A stretch of 64,000 bases of DNA from positions 7,444,753 through 7,508,752 of the forward strand of contig OX421965.1 in NCBI GenBank assembly GCA_949128115.1. The letters are read 5' to 3'. Source of the DNA: Anaspis maculata (taxonomy: Eukaryota > Arthropoda > Insecta > Coleoptera > Scraptiidae). Positions 1 through 12,623 of this stretch are shown here, piece by piece. The first letter of the stretch is position 1. Every line of letters begins with the position of its first letter. A model generated the notes under the pieces. That model saw nothing but the letters and a program-made list of their open reading frames with translations. It ran no database searches and was not told the DNA's origin. The position numbers were made by a program, and so were the translations under genes.

Positions 1-400
1 CAATAGTACGAAAAAGAAAATCAATGCCGGTATCACATGGCACCAACTTAATCGATTATAATACAAAATACAAAAGAAAGTACAGGGTGATGTTCTTATG
101 CGCACGTTAACACAGACAATACGATATTTTCACAACATCATTGGCAGTGCGGTAGTCGGGGAGGCTGAATATAAAATCTCAATCAATTGGCTGTCGCGTC
201 ACGAAGCGGTCGTATCCGCCAGGCGGATGGTATGTTGTAGCAACCTGTTGAAGCCGGAACCGTGAAGCGGTTGTAAAAGCCACTGTGACTTACTTATTGC
301 CTCCCAGGCGCCTGCACTAAGAGTATAAGAGATACTAATTATCAAGTCTTTGACTAAATTTCATTCCAAGCTTCATTATTGTTCTTCTCAACAGGCTTCG
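1..400. other. No gene recognised
   Basis: I see no convincing coding exon, RNA gene or transposon end in this stretch. It is ordinary mixed-composition DNA that leads into the repeat array starting near position 400. Confidence 0.4.
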
Positions 401-3400
401 AGTCACCGTCGATTCTCCTGAAACACAAAAAACCCATAGAATCTGATTTGAGTAACATACAAGATCAAGAACATTCAACAACTAAGATAATCCAAAATGA
501 GGATCACTCAAAATTGAAATCATCCAATATCAAGATTGTCCAAAATTGCGATCATAGATTAAGATGATCCAAGATCAGAATCATCTCAAACTGCAACATT
601 CAGAAAAAGAAATCATCCAAGATAAAGATCATTCAATAATATAACCATCCAAGACTCAGAAAATTGAAATCATCGAAAAATTGATATCATCCAAAAAATC
701 GAATATCCAAGATCCTCCAAGAGAAATCCTCCAAGATAGGATCATCCAAAATTGAGATCATTTTCAAAATCAAAATCATCCAAAATTGCGATCGTCCAAC
801 CAAAACTGAAGTCATCCAAGACGAGAATCATTCACAATTGAGATCATACAAGATTGAAATCATCCCAAATTGAGTCATCCAAGATTAGAATCATTCAAAA
901 TTGAAATCATAGACTGAAATCATTTGAGAATAAACTCATTCAAAATTATGACTTGGAATTACTGTTAATTATTGAAATCATACAAAAATATAAGATCATT
1001 CGAAATTAAGATAATCCAGTAATGAAATCTTTTCGGAAATCTTCAAAATTAGAAACGTCGAAGATTAAGATCATCCAAAATTGAAATCATTCAAGATTGG
1101 ATTAATCCGTAGTTGTTATCATTCGAAAAATAAACCATCGAAAATTGGTATCATTGATAGTGAGATCATACAAAATTATCAGATCATCCAAAATTGAGAT
1201 AATCCAAGATTAAAATCATCCAAGAATAAAATCATTCAAAATTAGAATCATCCAGAATTGCGATCGCTCAAAATCATTCAACCATTCAAAATTGGGATAT
1301 TCCAAAACTGAAATCATCTAAAATAATCAAAATCAAGATCTAATGATCATTCAATAAAAGGATCATCCAGGATTAAGATTATCCAAGTGCAGAATCAGTC
1401 AAAATTGGACAACCCAAAACTGCGCTCATCTAAAACTGAAATCATTCAATATAAGGATCATCATCGGGATGATCCAAAATTGCAATAATACAAGATTGAA
1501 ATCATTCAAAATGCATTCAATCGAAATTGGAATAATCCAAGATAAGAATAATTCAAAATTGAAGTATTCAAGGTTGGGGTCCAAAACGGAAATCTTTCAA
1601 GATTGGATTGATCTGAAATTGTGATCATTCGAAATATATAAATCACCCAAAATTAAAGTAACTGATAATGACATCATACAGGATGATAGCCAAGATTGCG
1701 ATCGTCAAAAATTGAGATCATTTAAAACTGAAATGACTCAAAAAATCAAAATTAAGATCATCCAATACTAAGAACAGTCAGGAAAAGTCATCCAAAATAA
1801 GGAACATACAAGTTTGCAATCATCCAAGACTGAAATCATTCAATAGTGAGATGATTCAAGATTGCAATCATTCGAAATTTCATCTAAATAAAATTGAAAT
1901 CATTCAAAATTTAATCATTGAAGAATGAGATCATCGAAAATTGAAATGTTGAGGAACGAAAACATCCAGACTTCTAATAATTTGGAATGGGGATCATCCA
2001 AAATTGACATTATTCAAGATTAAAAGGATCCAAAACTGTAATCGTCCAAAACTGAAGTCATCCGAGACTGGAATTATTTAAAATGGGGATCATCCAAGAT
2101 TGAGATCATCCAAAATTTCGATAATTCAAAACTGAAATCATTCAACAGTAAGAAAAAACTCAAGAATTGAATCATCCAAAGTTGCGATCATTTCAAAATT
2201 AAACTATCCAAGATTAGAATTATTTGAAATGGAAGTCATCCAAAAGTGAATTCAATGAGGATTGGATTTATTCCAAATTGTGATCATTCGAAGAAATGAA
2301 GAATCATCCAAAAGTGGGATCTTTGGAAAAATTGAAATCATGCAAGATTCTATAAGATCATTCAAAAATGAAATCTTCAAGAAATTCAAGATTAAGATCA
2401 TCCAAAATTGAAATCATCTAAGATTGAAATCGTCCAACATTAAAATTATTCAAGATTGAAGTATGTATTCAAGGTTGAGATCCAAAACTGAAAGCTTTCA
2501 AGATTGGACTGATCTGAAATTGTGATCATTCGAAATGTATAAATCACCCAAAATTAAAGTAACCGATAATGACATCATACAGGATAATATCATCATCCAA
2601 GATCGCGATCGTCCAAAATTGAAGTTATCCAAGATTCAACATTGGTATCATCCAGAACTGAAATGACCCAAAATAATCAAAATTAAGATAATTCATTATT
2701 AAGATCAGTCAAGACTAAAATAATCCAAAATAGGGATCATACAAGTTTGCAATCATCCAAGACTGTAATCATTCAAGACTGCAATCATTCATTCAACTGT
2801 ACAAAATTGAAATCATCCAAAATTTCAATCAATTGAAATGAAGATCCATCCAAAATTATTCAAGATTAAAAGGATCCAAAACTGTAATCGTCCAAAGCCG
2901 AAGTCATCCAAGATTGAAATTCTGTGAAATGGGGATCATCCAAGATTGAGATCGTTGAAAAATAAGATCATCCAAGATTGAGATCATTCAAAATTTCGAT
3001 AACTCAAAACTGAAATCATTAAACAGTAAGAAAAAATTCAAGAATTGAATCATCCACAGTTGCAATCATTTCAAAATCGAACTATCCAAGATTAAAATTA
3101 TTTGAAATGGAAGTCATCCAAGAGTGAATTAATTCAAGATTGGATTCATTTAAAATTGTGATGTGATCACTCGAAATAAAAAATCATCCATGATTTTTAG
3201 AAAATTGAAATCATTCAAGATTATACAAATCATTCAAAAATCAAAATTTCAAGAAATCTGAGATTAAGATCATCCAAAATTGAAATCATTCAAAATTGAA
3301 GTCATCGAACACCTGAATCATCCAAGATAAATTGTGATCACTCAAAATTGGAATCATCCTAGATTCAAATAATCCAAAACTGCGTTCTTTCACAATTCTT

Positions 3401-4127
3401 CAAAAATTGAATCTTCAAGATCACAATCATCCAAGCTTAGGATCATCCAAAGTTGAAATCATTCAAGAGTGAGGTCATCCAAAACTGAGATCCATCAAGA
3501 TTGAAATCATCCCCAATTAACATCATTCAAGATGGCAGTCATCCCCAAAAGTTAGATCATCCAGCATTTGGTTTCAAAATTAGAACCATCCAAGATTAGG
3601 ATAATCCAAAATTGGAATCATTCAAGATTGGAATCATCTAAAATTCAAGTCCTTCAAAATAAAAATCGTTCGAAATTGGAAGCATCCAAGTTTAAGATCA
3701 TCCAAGATTGAGATAATCCAAAAATGAATCTTCAGAATCAGAATCATCCAACATTAGGATCATCCAAGATCAAAAGCATTCAAAAATAAAATCTCGAAGA
3801 TTTGAATTATCAAAATTTGAATCATTCAAGATAAAGATAATCCAAAATTGAAATAATTCAAAATTGATCCAAAACTGCGATTGTCCAAATTTGAAGTAAT
3901 TCAAGATTGGGATCATCCAAAATTGGGAACACCCAAAATTGCGATCATCTAAAACTGAGATCATCCAATATTGAAATCATCTAAAATCGCGATCATTGAA
4001 AATCCGAATAATTCAAAATTGCGCATTCGTAATTGAAATTATCCAAGATTGAGATTATCCGGAATTGAAATCATCCAAAATTAAAATCATTGAAGATTGG
4101 ATTCATCTAAAATTGTGATCATTCGAA
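401..4127. repeat. Degenerate ~16 bp tandem array
   Basis: The stretch is built almost entirely from variants of the 16 bp unit ATCATYCAARATTGAA, repeated head to tail with frequent substitutions and small indels, such as atcatccaagattgaa and atcattcaaaattgag. Longer sub-blocks also recur: about 1560-2130 and 2460-3060 share the same order of variants, which points to duplication of segments of several hundred bases. Short open frames inside the array are by-products of the period. The array continues after the transposon at 4136-4901 and ends about 40 bp beyond the stop codon of the minus-strand gene at 5389. Confidence 0.9.
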
Positions 4128-4135
4128 ATATAAAC

Positions 4136-4901
4136 CACAGAATAGAAATAAGTGCTTCGCACAGAAGCCGCACTCCGGTCGGCTCCTTTGATGTTTTCGG
4201 TTTACCGCCAGGGACCTTGAGCACTACTGATTTAAAAGGCCCATCGTCTATGCTCGGCACACTCGTGATGTTCCGTCGATGTGTGCGATGCCATTGGCGG
4301 GTTGGCGCCCGCCCAAGCTATGACAGTTGTATGTTTGTGTTGTTTGTTGACATGTTGACAAGGATAACCTCAACTGTACCTGACAGACCTGTGTCTGTGT
4401 TTCTCTGCTCTCCAGAGCATAGCAACAATAGTGCAATGTGTTATGGAAATCGGAAGAAACACCGGCCGTCGGGCACCTTTACTGTCAGAATAAAATTTGC
4501 ATCCACAACCCACATACGCGCAAGCGGTGCCCCATTTTCTCTTCTTTGCGGAAGGTAGAGGATTCTCCTCAGCCAAGGCCACATGAACTTATCACCAATT
4601 CACCACCACAAAACCGTAGTGAGGAGTTCAACAGGTGAAACACGAACACAGGTACAGTTGAGGTTAGCTTTTTGTCAACAAACAACAGGAAGAGCGACGT
4701 ATTAAATGACATTTAGCAACCGTCATAGCTTCGGCGGACAGCAATCCGCCAATGACGCGTCGTACACAGCGACGAAGCCTCACGAGTGTGCCGAGTACAC
4801 ACGATGGACCTTTAAACCAGTAGTGCACTTCTATCTCGCTCATATTTTTGATATCCTTTTCAAGTGATGCTTCTGTGCCAGGCACTTATTACTATTCTGT
4901 G
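4136..4901. mobile_element. 766 bp palindromic DNA transposon, 8 bp TSD
   Basis: The ends are the perfect inverted repeat CACAGAATAG / CTATTCTGTG, and the inverted similarity extends about 250 bp inwards on each side (for example tgctcggcacactcgtga near 4250 against its complement near 4790). The flanks carry an identical 8 bp duplication, ATATAAAC, at 4128-4135 and 4902-4909. The middle, about 4390-4640, is not palindromic and encodes nothing I recognise. An 8 bp duplication fits non-autonomous hAT-type or P-type elements. It interrupts the 16 bp array and is therefore younger than it. Confidence 0.8.
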
Positions 4902-4909
4902 ATATAAAC

Positions 4910-5345
4910 CATCCAAAATTGGAATCATCGATAATCGAAATCATACATACTATTGTAGACAAAAAAAGCTGAACGACAGATGAATGACTTTTCAAATTTT
5001 GGTGAAAGGCCCTTTAGGATTATCATTTTTGACAAGCCCATGACGAAATGCCGGTGATTTTTGACTCATGGTTGTAAGATCATCCAAAAATGAAATCTTG
5101 AATGACTGAAATCATCCAAGATTGAGAACATCTAAAATTTGAATAATTTAAAATAGAGATTCACCCAAAGTTGATGTCGTTCAAAATTATAAAATCATTC
5201 AAAAATGAAATCTTCAAGAACAGAATCATCCAAGATTGGGATCATCCAAAATGGAAATCCCCCAAAACTGACTGATGCCATCCAAAACTGAGAACATCCA
5301 AGATGAGAATCATTTAAAGCTTGAACCATCCAAAAGATCATCCAA
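4910..5345. repeat. 16 bp array, continuation
   Basis: Units of the ATCATYCAARATTGAA family resume at 4910-4950 and 5072-5345. About 120 bp of unrelated sequence (4951-5070) separates them and looks like a further small insertion. The array stops just beyond the end of the last coding exon at 5389. Confidence 0.8.
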
Positions 5346-5388
5346 AATGCAAAGATCGAGCTACAGATTACATACGTGCACTACACAA

Positions 5389-6355
5389 CTACGGCACGGT
5401 CTTTTTCTGCGCTTCTTGCGCGCGCTTTTCCCATTCCGCTTTCCTCTGGTTGAAGTTCTTCGTTTCGGTGATGAACTCTTCGCTGATGTACTCGCTTTTC
5501 GGCGAAATCCCCGTGATGATTTCGTCCTGCGCCATCTTGCGATCGATCAGGTCGTTGCCGTTCTTCAGGTTCGACTGCTGCATCCAGTTTTCGGTTTTCC
5601 GCCGCTCGCTGAAGCTCGACTGCTTCTTGATGCTTATGTCGACTATTTCGGTCTTGGTCGGCGGCGGCTGCATGCTTATCGTACGCTGGTACGGATGGAA
5701 ATTGTTGGGCTTTCGCAGCGTCACTTCGGTGCTCTCCGTGAACTTGGATTCGACCAGTGCTTCTTTGATTTTCGGCTGTTGTTGTTGTTGAGGTGGCTCT
5801 TCAACGACTACATTATCAACTTGTGATTCTTCAGATTTCTTTTTCAACGGCTCAGTCGGCGGGATGTCGGCTCTGACCATCAGTTTGGGTTTCTTGGCGC
5901 GTTCCTCCCTGGGCGAGTCGTCTTGGTTCTCTTTGTCGCTGTCTTTGGCCCTGGAATCTTCGACCATGGCGGCGACCTGCTGGCTGATGGCTTCGCCGTC
6001 GCCGTCTTTGAGTTTCAGCGATCTCCTGGCGAACACCTTCATCAGCTCGGGTTCGTCGTCGTTCTTCTGCTTGACCATCGATTTCTTGCGGAGCACGACG
6101 GTTTCCACGGCCGAAGAGCTCGACGACGATTTCGAAACCGGCGTCTTGTCGCCGCGGTCTTCTTCGTCCAGCCTGTCCAAGCTGTCCTGAGAGGACCGGT
6201 CGGAAGCGCAGTTGTTTTCGCCTTTCAGAGAGTCCAGGCTGATCGAGCGGCTCCTGAGGAACGGCTTTTCACGCTTGGGCGACTCGGGAGTGACCGACGT
6301 GACCGAGGGCTTTCTCTGGGCTACGCTGGTCTTGCTCTCGCTTTTCTTGACGAAC
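5389..6355 (-). CDS. Last coding exon of Ser/Lys-rich protein
   Basis: This is the terminal coding exon, about 321 codons plus a TAG stop at 5389-5391, read on the minus strand. It opens after a strong acceptor (pyrimidine tract then cag) at 6356-6357. Its first base G completes the AG left by the donor of the exon at 8783, giving an Arg codon, so the phases match. The product is rich in Ser, Lys and Glu, with basic-serine patches such as RSRSISLDS and RTISMQPPP that look like kinase or 14-3-3 sites. The last 30 residues (KAEWEKRAQEAQKK) are charged and probably helical. There are no membrane segments or catalytic motifs. High GC compared with the surrounding introns supports real coding. Family not recognised; a cytoskeletal or scaffold role is only a guess. 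Confidence 0.85.
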
Positions 6356-6923
6356 CTGCAAAAAAAAACCCAACTTTGAATGTTGAAAATGAAGCCAAAA
6401 ATCAAGCTTTTCGACCGTTAACATTAATCAGGCGATGAACTCTCAAATCTTGAAAATGAATCCAAAAAGCTCCCAGAAGACAAAAGTCGTTTTTTCAATA
6501 ATCAAATCTTCGTCCTCGTTTTTCGTTGACAAGTGACCGATTCTGATGCCAAATTTGACGAGAAGAAAAAAGCCGAAAGCTTCTGCAAGAAGACGGAAAA
6601 AAGAGGGCGAAAAGAAGACAAAAAAGAAGATACAGAAAAGAAATGGAAAACTTATGACAAAATGGGCGAAAAAGAAAAACAATTTCATGACAAAATGAGA
6701 AATAAGCAGAATCAGATGATTCCAAATGTGAAACTGAGAAAGTTGCAGGAATTAAAGAAAATAAAAAATATTTACAGAAGACAGAAAATGAAGAAAAAAG
6801 CAAATCGCGTACAAATTGGCTTTTGAAAAACTGCAACAAGCGCTCAAGGGAGAAACAGGAATTGAGAAACTGGTGGAGGCGGAATAAGCAAGCGATTAAG
6901 ATGAGGAAGAAAAGACAGTGAAT

Positions 6924-8044
6924 AGTGGAGCGAAATCGGCCTGAAAAGTCGTCGTTTTTTTTTTTAAGGTATAACAGCACCAAACCTTAAAGGTCTTATA
7001 GAGAATTAAATTCCACGTATGTATGGTCATTTTGGGGATGATCTTGTGGTAGGGACCTTTTTTATGGGTAAAAAACCTCGAAAATTGAAAATGAGCAGTT
7101 CAGCATTCACAACGTTATATATCTGGATCCAGTTGAGCTATCGATCTGTTCTTTTTTTTAAATAAAAGTACATCGAAAAACCTTTCCAATGGTACATCAC
7201 TGACTAAAGATAATAGTTCACGAACGTGTTTATAGAACAATAAACATTATATTGACAAAAAATGCAGTCCCTTTTTGACCATGCGAAGAACTTCTTTCCT
7301 CGTAGGAATTTTTAGATACAACCTGCGAGAAAAATGAAGCCGAAATATCAGAGAAAATTTTAAAGAAAGTTTCATTGATCTAGGCCGTATAGTTTGTCAG
7401 TTATGAATTTTTTTCTGGCGCATTGAATTGGAACGTCGCCCGGCGTGTGTTTGCATACAGTAAATCGCCGCGCCGTGCCGCGTTCACTGTTTGTTATGCG
7501 GCGATTTACTGTATGCAAGCACACGCCAGGCGACGTTCCAACTCAATGCGCCAGAAAAAAATTCATAACTGACAAACTATACGGCCTAGATCAATGAAAC
7601 TTTCTTTAAAATTTTCTCTGATATTTCGGCTTCATTTTCCTCGCAGGTTGTATCTAAAAATTCCTACGAGGAAAGAAGTTCCTCGCATGTTCAAAAAGGG
7701 ACTGCATTTTTGGTCAATATAATGTTTATTGTTCTATAAACACGTTCGTGAACAATTATCTTTAGTCAGTAATGTACCATTGGAAAGGTTTTTCAATGTA
7801 CTTTTATTTAAAACAAAGAACAGATCGATAGCTCAACTGGATCCAGATATATAACGTTGTGAATGCTGAACTGCTAATACCCAATTTTTGAGGTTTTTCG
7901 CCCATAAAAAAGGTCCCTACCACAAGATCATCCCCAAAATGACCATACATACGTGGAATTTGATTCTCTATAAGACCTATAAGGTTTGGTGCTGTTATAC
8001 CTTAAAAAAAAAACGACGACTTTTCAGGCCGATTTCGCTCCACT
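6924..8044. mobile_element. 1.12 kb intronic palindrome
   Basis: The sequence from agtggagcgaaatcggcc at 6924 is mirrored by its complement ending at 8044. The arms are about 540 bp, nearly perfect, and meet near 7480 in a GC-rich centre. It lies in the intron between the last two coding exons. I could not find a clear target-site duplication, so the exact ends are uncertain. No transposase is encoded. A foldback or MITE-like element is the simplest reading. Confidence 0.75.
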
Positions 8045-8199
8045 AGAAGGAATTGTTGTCAATGGACTTGCTCAGAAGAAAGCTTATGAACAGGCTGTCG
8101 AAGAAAGAGCGGAAGACTTGAGAGTATTTCTGACAGCGGTGAAGAACTGCGAGTGCAAAATGAAGACCAGTACTTTGCTTGGTGATGAGGATTTGAAGA

Positions 8200-8772
8200 A
8201 AAAAACGGAAAAGAGTGTCCAGAAGCTTGAGGAGGAAGAAATGCAGTGGAAACAAGGAGGTATTGAGAATCGCAGCAAAGAAACGGCTGTTGAAAATACA
8301 GTATACAGCTTTTGATAGTGAATTGGAGAAAAAACAGGGAAGCATGTTCAGAAGCTTAAAAAAGTAAGAAACCGTGAAAGCTACAGTGGAAACTAAGAGG
8401 AATCGAGCAGGGCAGCCAAGAACGGGTGTTGAAGATACACTGTGAAGAAGCTTAAAGCTAAGTGATGAAGATGCAGAAGTAAAGAGAATGTTGTTGATAG
8501 ATTGGTCCGAAAACGGTTGTAGTAGAAGACCTGACCAATTTGGAGGACTGAGTGTAAGAGCGAAGACAAGCATTATGATGAGCTTGAAGAAATGTTCAAC
8601 AAGGACTTGTTACAGAGCATGTGGTGTTCGTTACAAAGAATTTGGTTTTTGAATCAAATTGAAGGAAAAGACAAGAAAAAGTGTTCAGAAGCTTGAAGAG
8701 GAAGAAATCGCCAAAACTGAAGCGGAAACAGGGGTAGAAGGAACAAGGAAGTGAGAAGTTGAAGATACAGTG
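8200..8772. repeat. Purine-rich intronic repeat, ~115 bp units
   Basis: Three imperfect copies of a block of about 100-115 bp are visible, near 8206-8303, 8327-8442 and 8662-8772. Each has the order (a/g)tgttcagaagcttgaag, then gaagaaat, then a run near tggaaac, then gttgaagatacagt. The purine-rich stretch at 6530-6920, on the other side of the palindrome, has the same flavour and may be part of the original array. It is intronic; open frames across it lack family similarity. Confidence 0.6.
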
Positions 8773-8782
8773 AGATTCTTAC

Positions 8783-10343
8783 CTGATTGGCGGTGATTGC
8801 GCCATGGGCGTGACGGCGACCACGGGCGACTCCTCGACGACCTTCTCGACGATTTCCAGATTTTCCTGGCTGAACTTCCTCGGCGGAACGATCGCTTTCG
8901 CTTCCGGACTGATACCGACCGGGCTGCCGAACGGACTCGCCATCAGAGTCTTCGGTCTGCTCTGCTCGTCGATGATCCGAGGAGCGCTGCTGCTGCTGGT
9001 CGAAAACACCACGTTGCTGGCCGGCCTTGCCTCCACCTTGTTCAACTGCCTGTTGAAGAACTCCGGAACGCTGGATTTGGGACTGGGGACGCCGCTGCTC
9101 TGCGAAACCTGCTTCAGCTGAATCTTTGTAACCGACACGGACTCTTTGACTTCCTTGAACTCGCTCGTTGCTTCTCTGAACTCGCCCATCAACGCCTCGC
9201 TCACGTTCACCACGGCCGTGTGGCTCGGCCCGGATATCGTTATGTTGCTGCTTTCGACTTTCACGTCTCGACTCGTTTCGACCTTCACATCTCGACTTGT
9301 TCTTCTGTCTCGGCTTGCTTCCACTCTGCTGTCCCGACTAGTTTCGACTTTACTGCTTCGGCTCGTTTCGACTTTTCTGTCACGACTCGATTCGACCGTG
9401 CGGGTTGTTTCGAATTTCCTCGGCTCGTCCAGGTGCTTGATGCTGTCCAGCGAGGAAGCTTTGGCGATCCTTTCGCCGTCTTTCGGAGCGACAGCCGTGA
9501 CTGCGGGCTGGTCGAGCGATACGGGCGCTTTGAAGCTGTGCGACTTGGTCACCTTGGGTTTTTCTTCGGCAGGCGACAGCTCGGTCAGCGATTTGAAACC
9601 GTCCGATTCGTCGTCCATGGTGAGGACGCGTTGCTGAAGCGACGACAGTCCCGGCAGCTTGAGTCTGCGCTGTTGCTGCTGCTCGCAGAAGAGTTCTTTG
9701 CGGACGAATTCCGACGACGAGGAAATTATCACAGACTTGCCGGGGGAACTGGGCGGGGACTTCGGCCCCGCTTCGGGACTGGTCGACAGGCGAGCCTTGA
9801 ACCGGTTCTCGAGCTCGGCCTGCAGCGGCGACGTGCCGAACTCGCGCTTCGGCGCTTCGGGCGAAGCCGGCAGATCGATCGGCTGGATCCGCTGGCGTGA
9901 AGCGGCGCCAGAGCGGGGCGCCGCCATCGGCTTCGACTCGACGCGTCTCGAGTAGCTCTCCGACTGTCTCGAGTACGACGTCACTGTCGTCGTGTTCACC
10001 GCGCCGACTATCGGCGGCTTGTCCTCTTTCGATTTGCGCTTCTTGGCGCTGCGCCTGGGAAATATGCGGTCGAAAAACGACTTGTCCTTGTGCTCCTCCT
10101 TTTCGACGTCCTCTTCCAGCGTGGTGAAGTGCTCCTGGGACTTGTGGCCGGCGCTGGAGCGGCTGCGGTTCAGGTGGTTGGCGGGATCATCGTCGGCCGG
10201 CGGAACTAGACCGGGAGGCAGAGAGGAACATTTCAATTGGGTTTCCGTCGGGGTCAGCGTCGTTCTCGCGTTACTGAGGCTGTGGCTGCTGCAGCTGCTG
10301 CTGGTAGTGGTGCTTGTCATGCTGTAAAGCTCGGTAACAGCCT
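8783..10343 (-). CDS. Large internal exon of Ser/Lys-rich protein
   Basis: This 1561 bp minus-strand exon encodes about 519 complete codons. The acceptor is ttttttgcag ending at 10344; the first two bases complete a Glu codon begun by the exon at 14844. The donor is CAG|GTAAGA at 8781-8782. In order, the product has a Ser/Thr-rich segment, a basic cluster (SFFDRIFPRRSAKKRK), a stretch rich in Ser-Pro, a run of four Gln, and a tandem repeat of roughly eight residues with consensus KVETSRDR near 9250-9410. There is no transmembrane segment or enzymatic motif; it looks disordered. Codon third positions are GC-rich, unlike the introns. The frame upstream of the acceptor is intronic, so the apparent Met there is not used. 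Not identified as a named family. Confidence 0.88.
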
Positions 10344-10685
10344 CTGCAAAAAAGAGCGAAAGCCATGCATCAGCGAAGCGCTTCTCGCAAGCCAAATTGC
10401 GGGTTCATTCGATGTTTTCCTGCAAGAATACTTTTCATTTGTGGAATAATTTTCAATGAATGCAGCCGTCTTTGAGGCTTTTGCGTAAACCGGAGACTTC
10501 ACTACCCGAGAGACAATTTTCATCGGAAACGTGCATTGTTCTGATCTGGATTATGTCTTTTCTTCCGAGAAGCTCAAGGGTAGAAGTAAGGAAACAAATT
10601 CAGTTTAGTTTTGTTTCATGTATTCGATAAGTAATATATACCTATAGGTTGAAATTAAATTCCACAACGATACCTTTGTGACTAA

Positions 10686-10759
10686 CCCGGTCGGTAGCAC
10701 GGTGAGCTCGGCCCCGCTTTCAAAGGTGGAGGTCCTGAGTTCAAATCCACACCGGGCCA
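10686..10759 (+). repeat. tRNA-like SINE head
   Basis: About 74 bp can be folded as a degenerate tRNA: complementary ends cccggt / accggg, and a box B-like gagttcaaatccac near the 3' end. It has no good anticodon arm and sits in an intron next to unrelated sequence, so a tRNA-derived SINE fragment is more likely than a working tRNA. Confidence 0.5.
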
Positions 10760-10765
10760 GATGGA

Positions 10766-12340
10766 CTTTTTAATGCGTTCCTTAGTACTGGGGCTGATTG
10801 ATGCCCCGGGAAAAAGGATGGAACGGAAAAGCCATAAAAAACAAAACCATACTGAAAAGTCCCACAGTTACAAAAACTGTTACCTACACGTTGTGTCGTC
10901 GTTCGCCGTCATCGTTAAAGAAAAATCACCGAAAAAAGCCTGCTAATAAGTCAGTAGAAGGTTGATGCAGGAAAAAATCAAAGTTTTGTCAGTCATATTT
11001 TTTGTCATGGAGCCAAGCATTCAAACATAACCGATATCAATTTTGGGAGCAATATCTCAAGTGACGTAGAGAACAGAATTTTTAGTAACGAAAATGATTT
11101 TAATTCGTAATAGGCTACTGGACATCAATCGCATTTCAGTATAAAAGTATCATAAACCTGATAAATATCTGAATGACGAATTTGTGGTTGGAAAAGTTTT
11201 TCGAAATATGATTTCATTTCGGTAAAAAATCAATTTGAAAGTGGACTTATTCAAATCAAGAATAATATGCTACGTCACAGCTTGAAAGTGGGCTAAGAGG
11301 TGGGAGAGAGGAAGGAGAGGGGACCGCATTTGACATTCGACCGAAGCATTCGTTCTGGATCTATTACGTAGTGGTGTATTTTCACGTGCGAGCACAACTT
11401 CATCACAAGGAACTTATTTTTGATGCCATTGCATGGAGTTATCATGTATTATGAAGTGAAATTGTATAAAAACAAAACTAGATTATTTGACGTGGGGCTG
11501 ACATATGACATGCGATACTCGCAGTACTGCCAATAATCATATGGCACTAATAACACTGTTGTGATATGAATCCGAAGCCTGCACGAGCAAAAATAAGTGA
11601 ATTTCAAGGAAGAATCGACCAAAATGTGAGGCCAAACCATAGCACTCCAGCATTTCATTATATTTTTTTGGTATAAATCAGTTCAAAACGAGAAAGTATT
11701 CTTCAGTCATTGAATGGCCAACTAGAGTTTCTATTGGGTCTTCAAAATGTGACGTCACGCACTTGCCGCGCCATTCAAACCGACAAATCTTTTTCATGTT
11801 TTTTTTATATTATACAAAAACTTTTTTAAACAAAATCATCTTGCCAATGCAACAATTTTGGGAGGATCTTTCATAAAAAGAAATAAAAAAACCCATGTCC
11901 ACTAGGCTATTGTGTTTGGAATATTCAAACTCAAATATCTCAAAAACGAAGCACCAAATGAAAATTTCTCACGAGGAACTCTTACTTTGGAATTAAATGC
12001 AGAATCAATGATTTAGATTGTTTTCTTAAAATCTTGATTGACGTAGAAAATGGAGGGTGTAATAGGGGCGAACTTCCCAATATCTACGCCACTGGAATGA
12101 TTTGGAAAAAGCGAGGGAAAAAGTCATCTTAAACGTTGATGTGAGTGTATCGTAGGATTACCTGCGACAAATTAGGACAAAATCGGTCAAGCGGTGTGAG
12201 AGTTAACGGATTTTTTAAACTAACTTGGAAGCGCTCTATTTCCGTTATTTCTTATTTTTCAATTTTTGTTTTTTGACAAAGTCGCCTAATTTTTTCATTC
12301 TCTATCGATTGCTAGAGTTTCCGGATTTGAACCTCGGACA
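10766..12340. other. Intron, no recognised feature
   Basis: This is AT-rich intronic DNA of the minus-strand gene, between the exons at 8783 and 14844. I see no exon with usable splice sites, no RNA gene and no complete transposon. A phrase at 12355-12390 (atctcaggaacgggcggag) recurs just outside the palindrome at 13706, suggesting an older repeat around it. Confidence 0.4.
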
Positions 12341-12623
12341 CCCTGTCTACAACGCAATATCTCAGGAACGGGCGGAGATATCACAAAATTGGAAACGTCA
12401 TTGTCACCAGAAAAATTTTGTCTTCAATATAATCGCATGAAATAAAAAACTAAAAATATCAAAAAGGTGACTACCTATGTCCGATCGATTCGAAAACTGT
12501 TTTAAATTGTTGGAATTCTTGAAATTAGTCAAAATAATTGATCAGTTTGTCCCTTTTTTCTGCCCCAATCCACAGTATATAGCCCTATTATTAACGAAGT
12601 TCCTCTATAATCAAGAAAACGCT

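Noticed and set aside
3770..3964. Open frames inside the 16 bp array, with repeating FWI/ILN peptides
   Set aside because: They arise because the period and lack of stops in one frame produce open stretches; there is no start context or conserved domain.
401..5345. CRISPR array
   Set aside because: The units are directly adjacent, diverged and without spacers, in a eukaryotic sequence.
6533..6826. 97-residue Lys/Glu-rich plus-strand protein
   Set aside because: It is purine-rich intronic DNA related to the repeat at 8200-8772; composition alone gives the open frame.
8797..9900. Plus-strand frame of 367 residues opposite the large exon
   Set aside because: It is antisense to a minus-strand exon with good splice sites and phase. 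High GC at third codon positions explains the open antisense frame.
10686..10759. Functional tRNA gene
   Set aside because: The anticodon arm and box A are poor; a SINE head is more likely.
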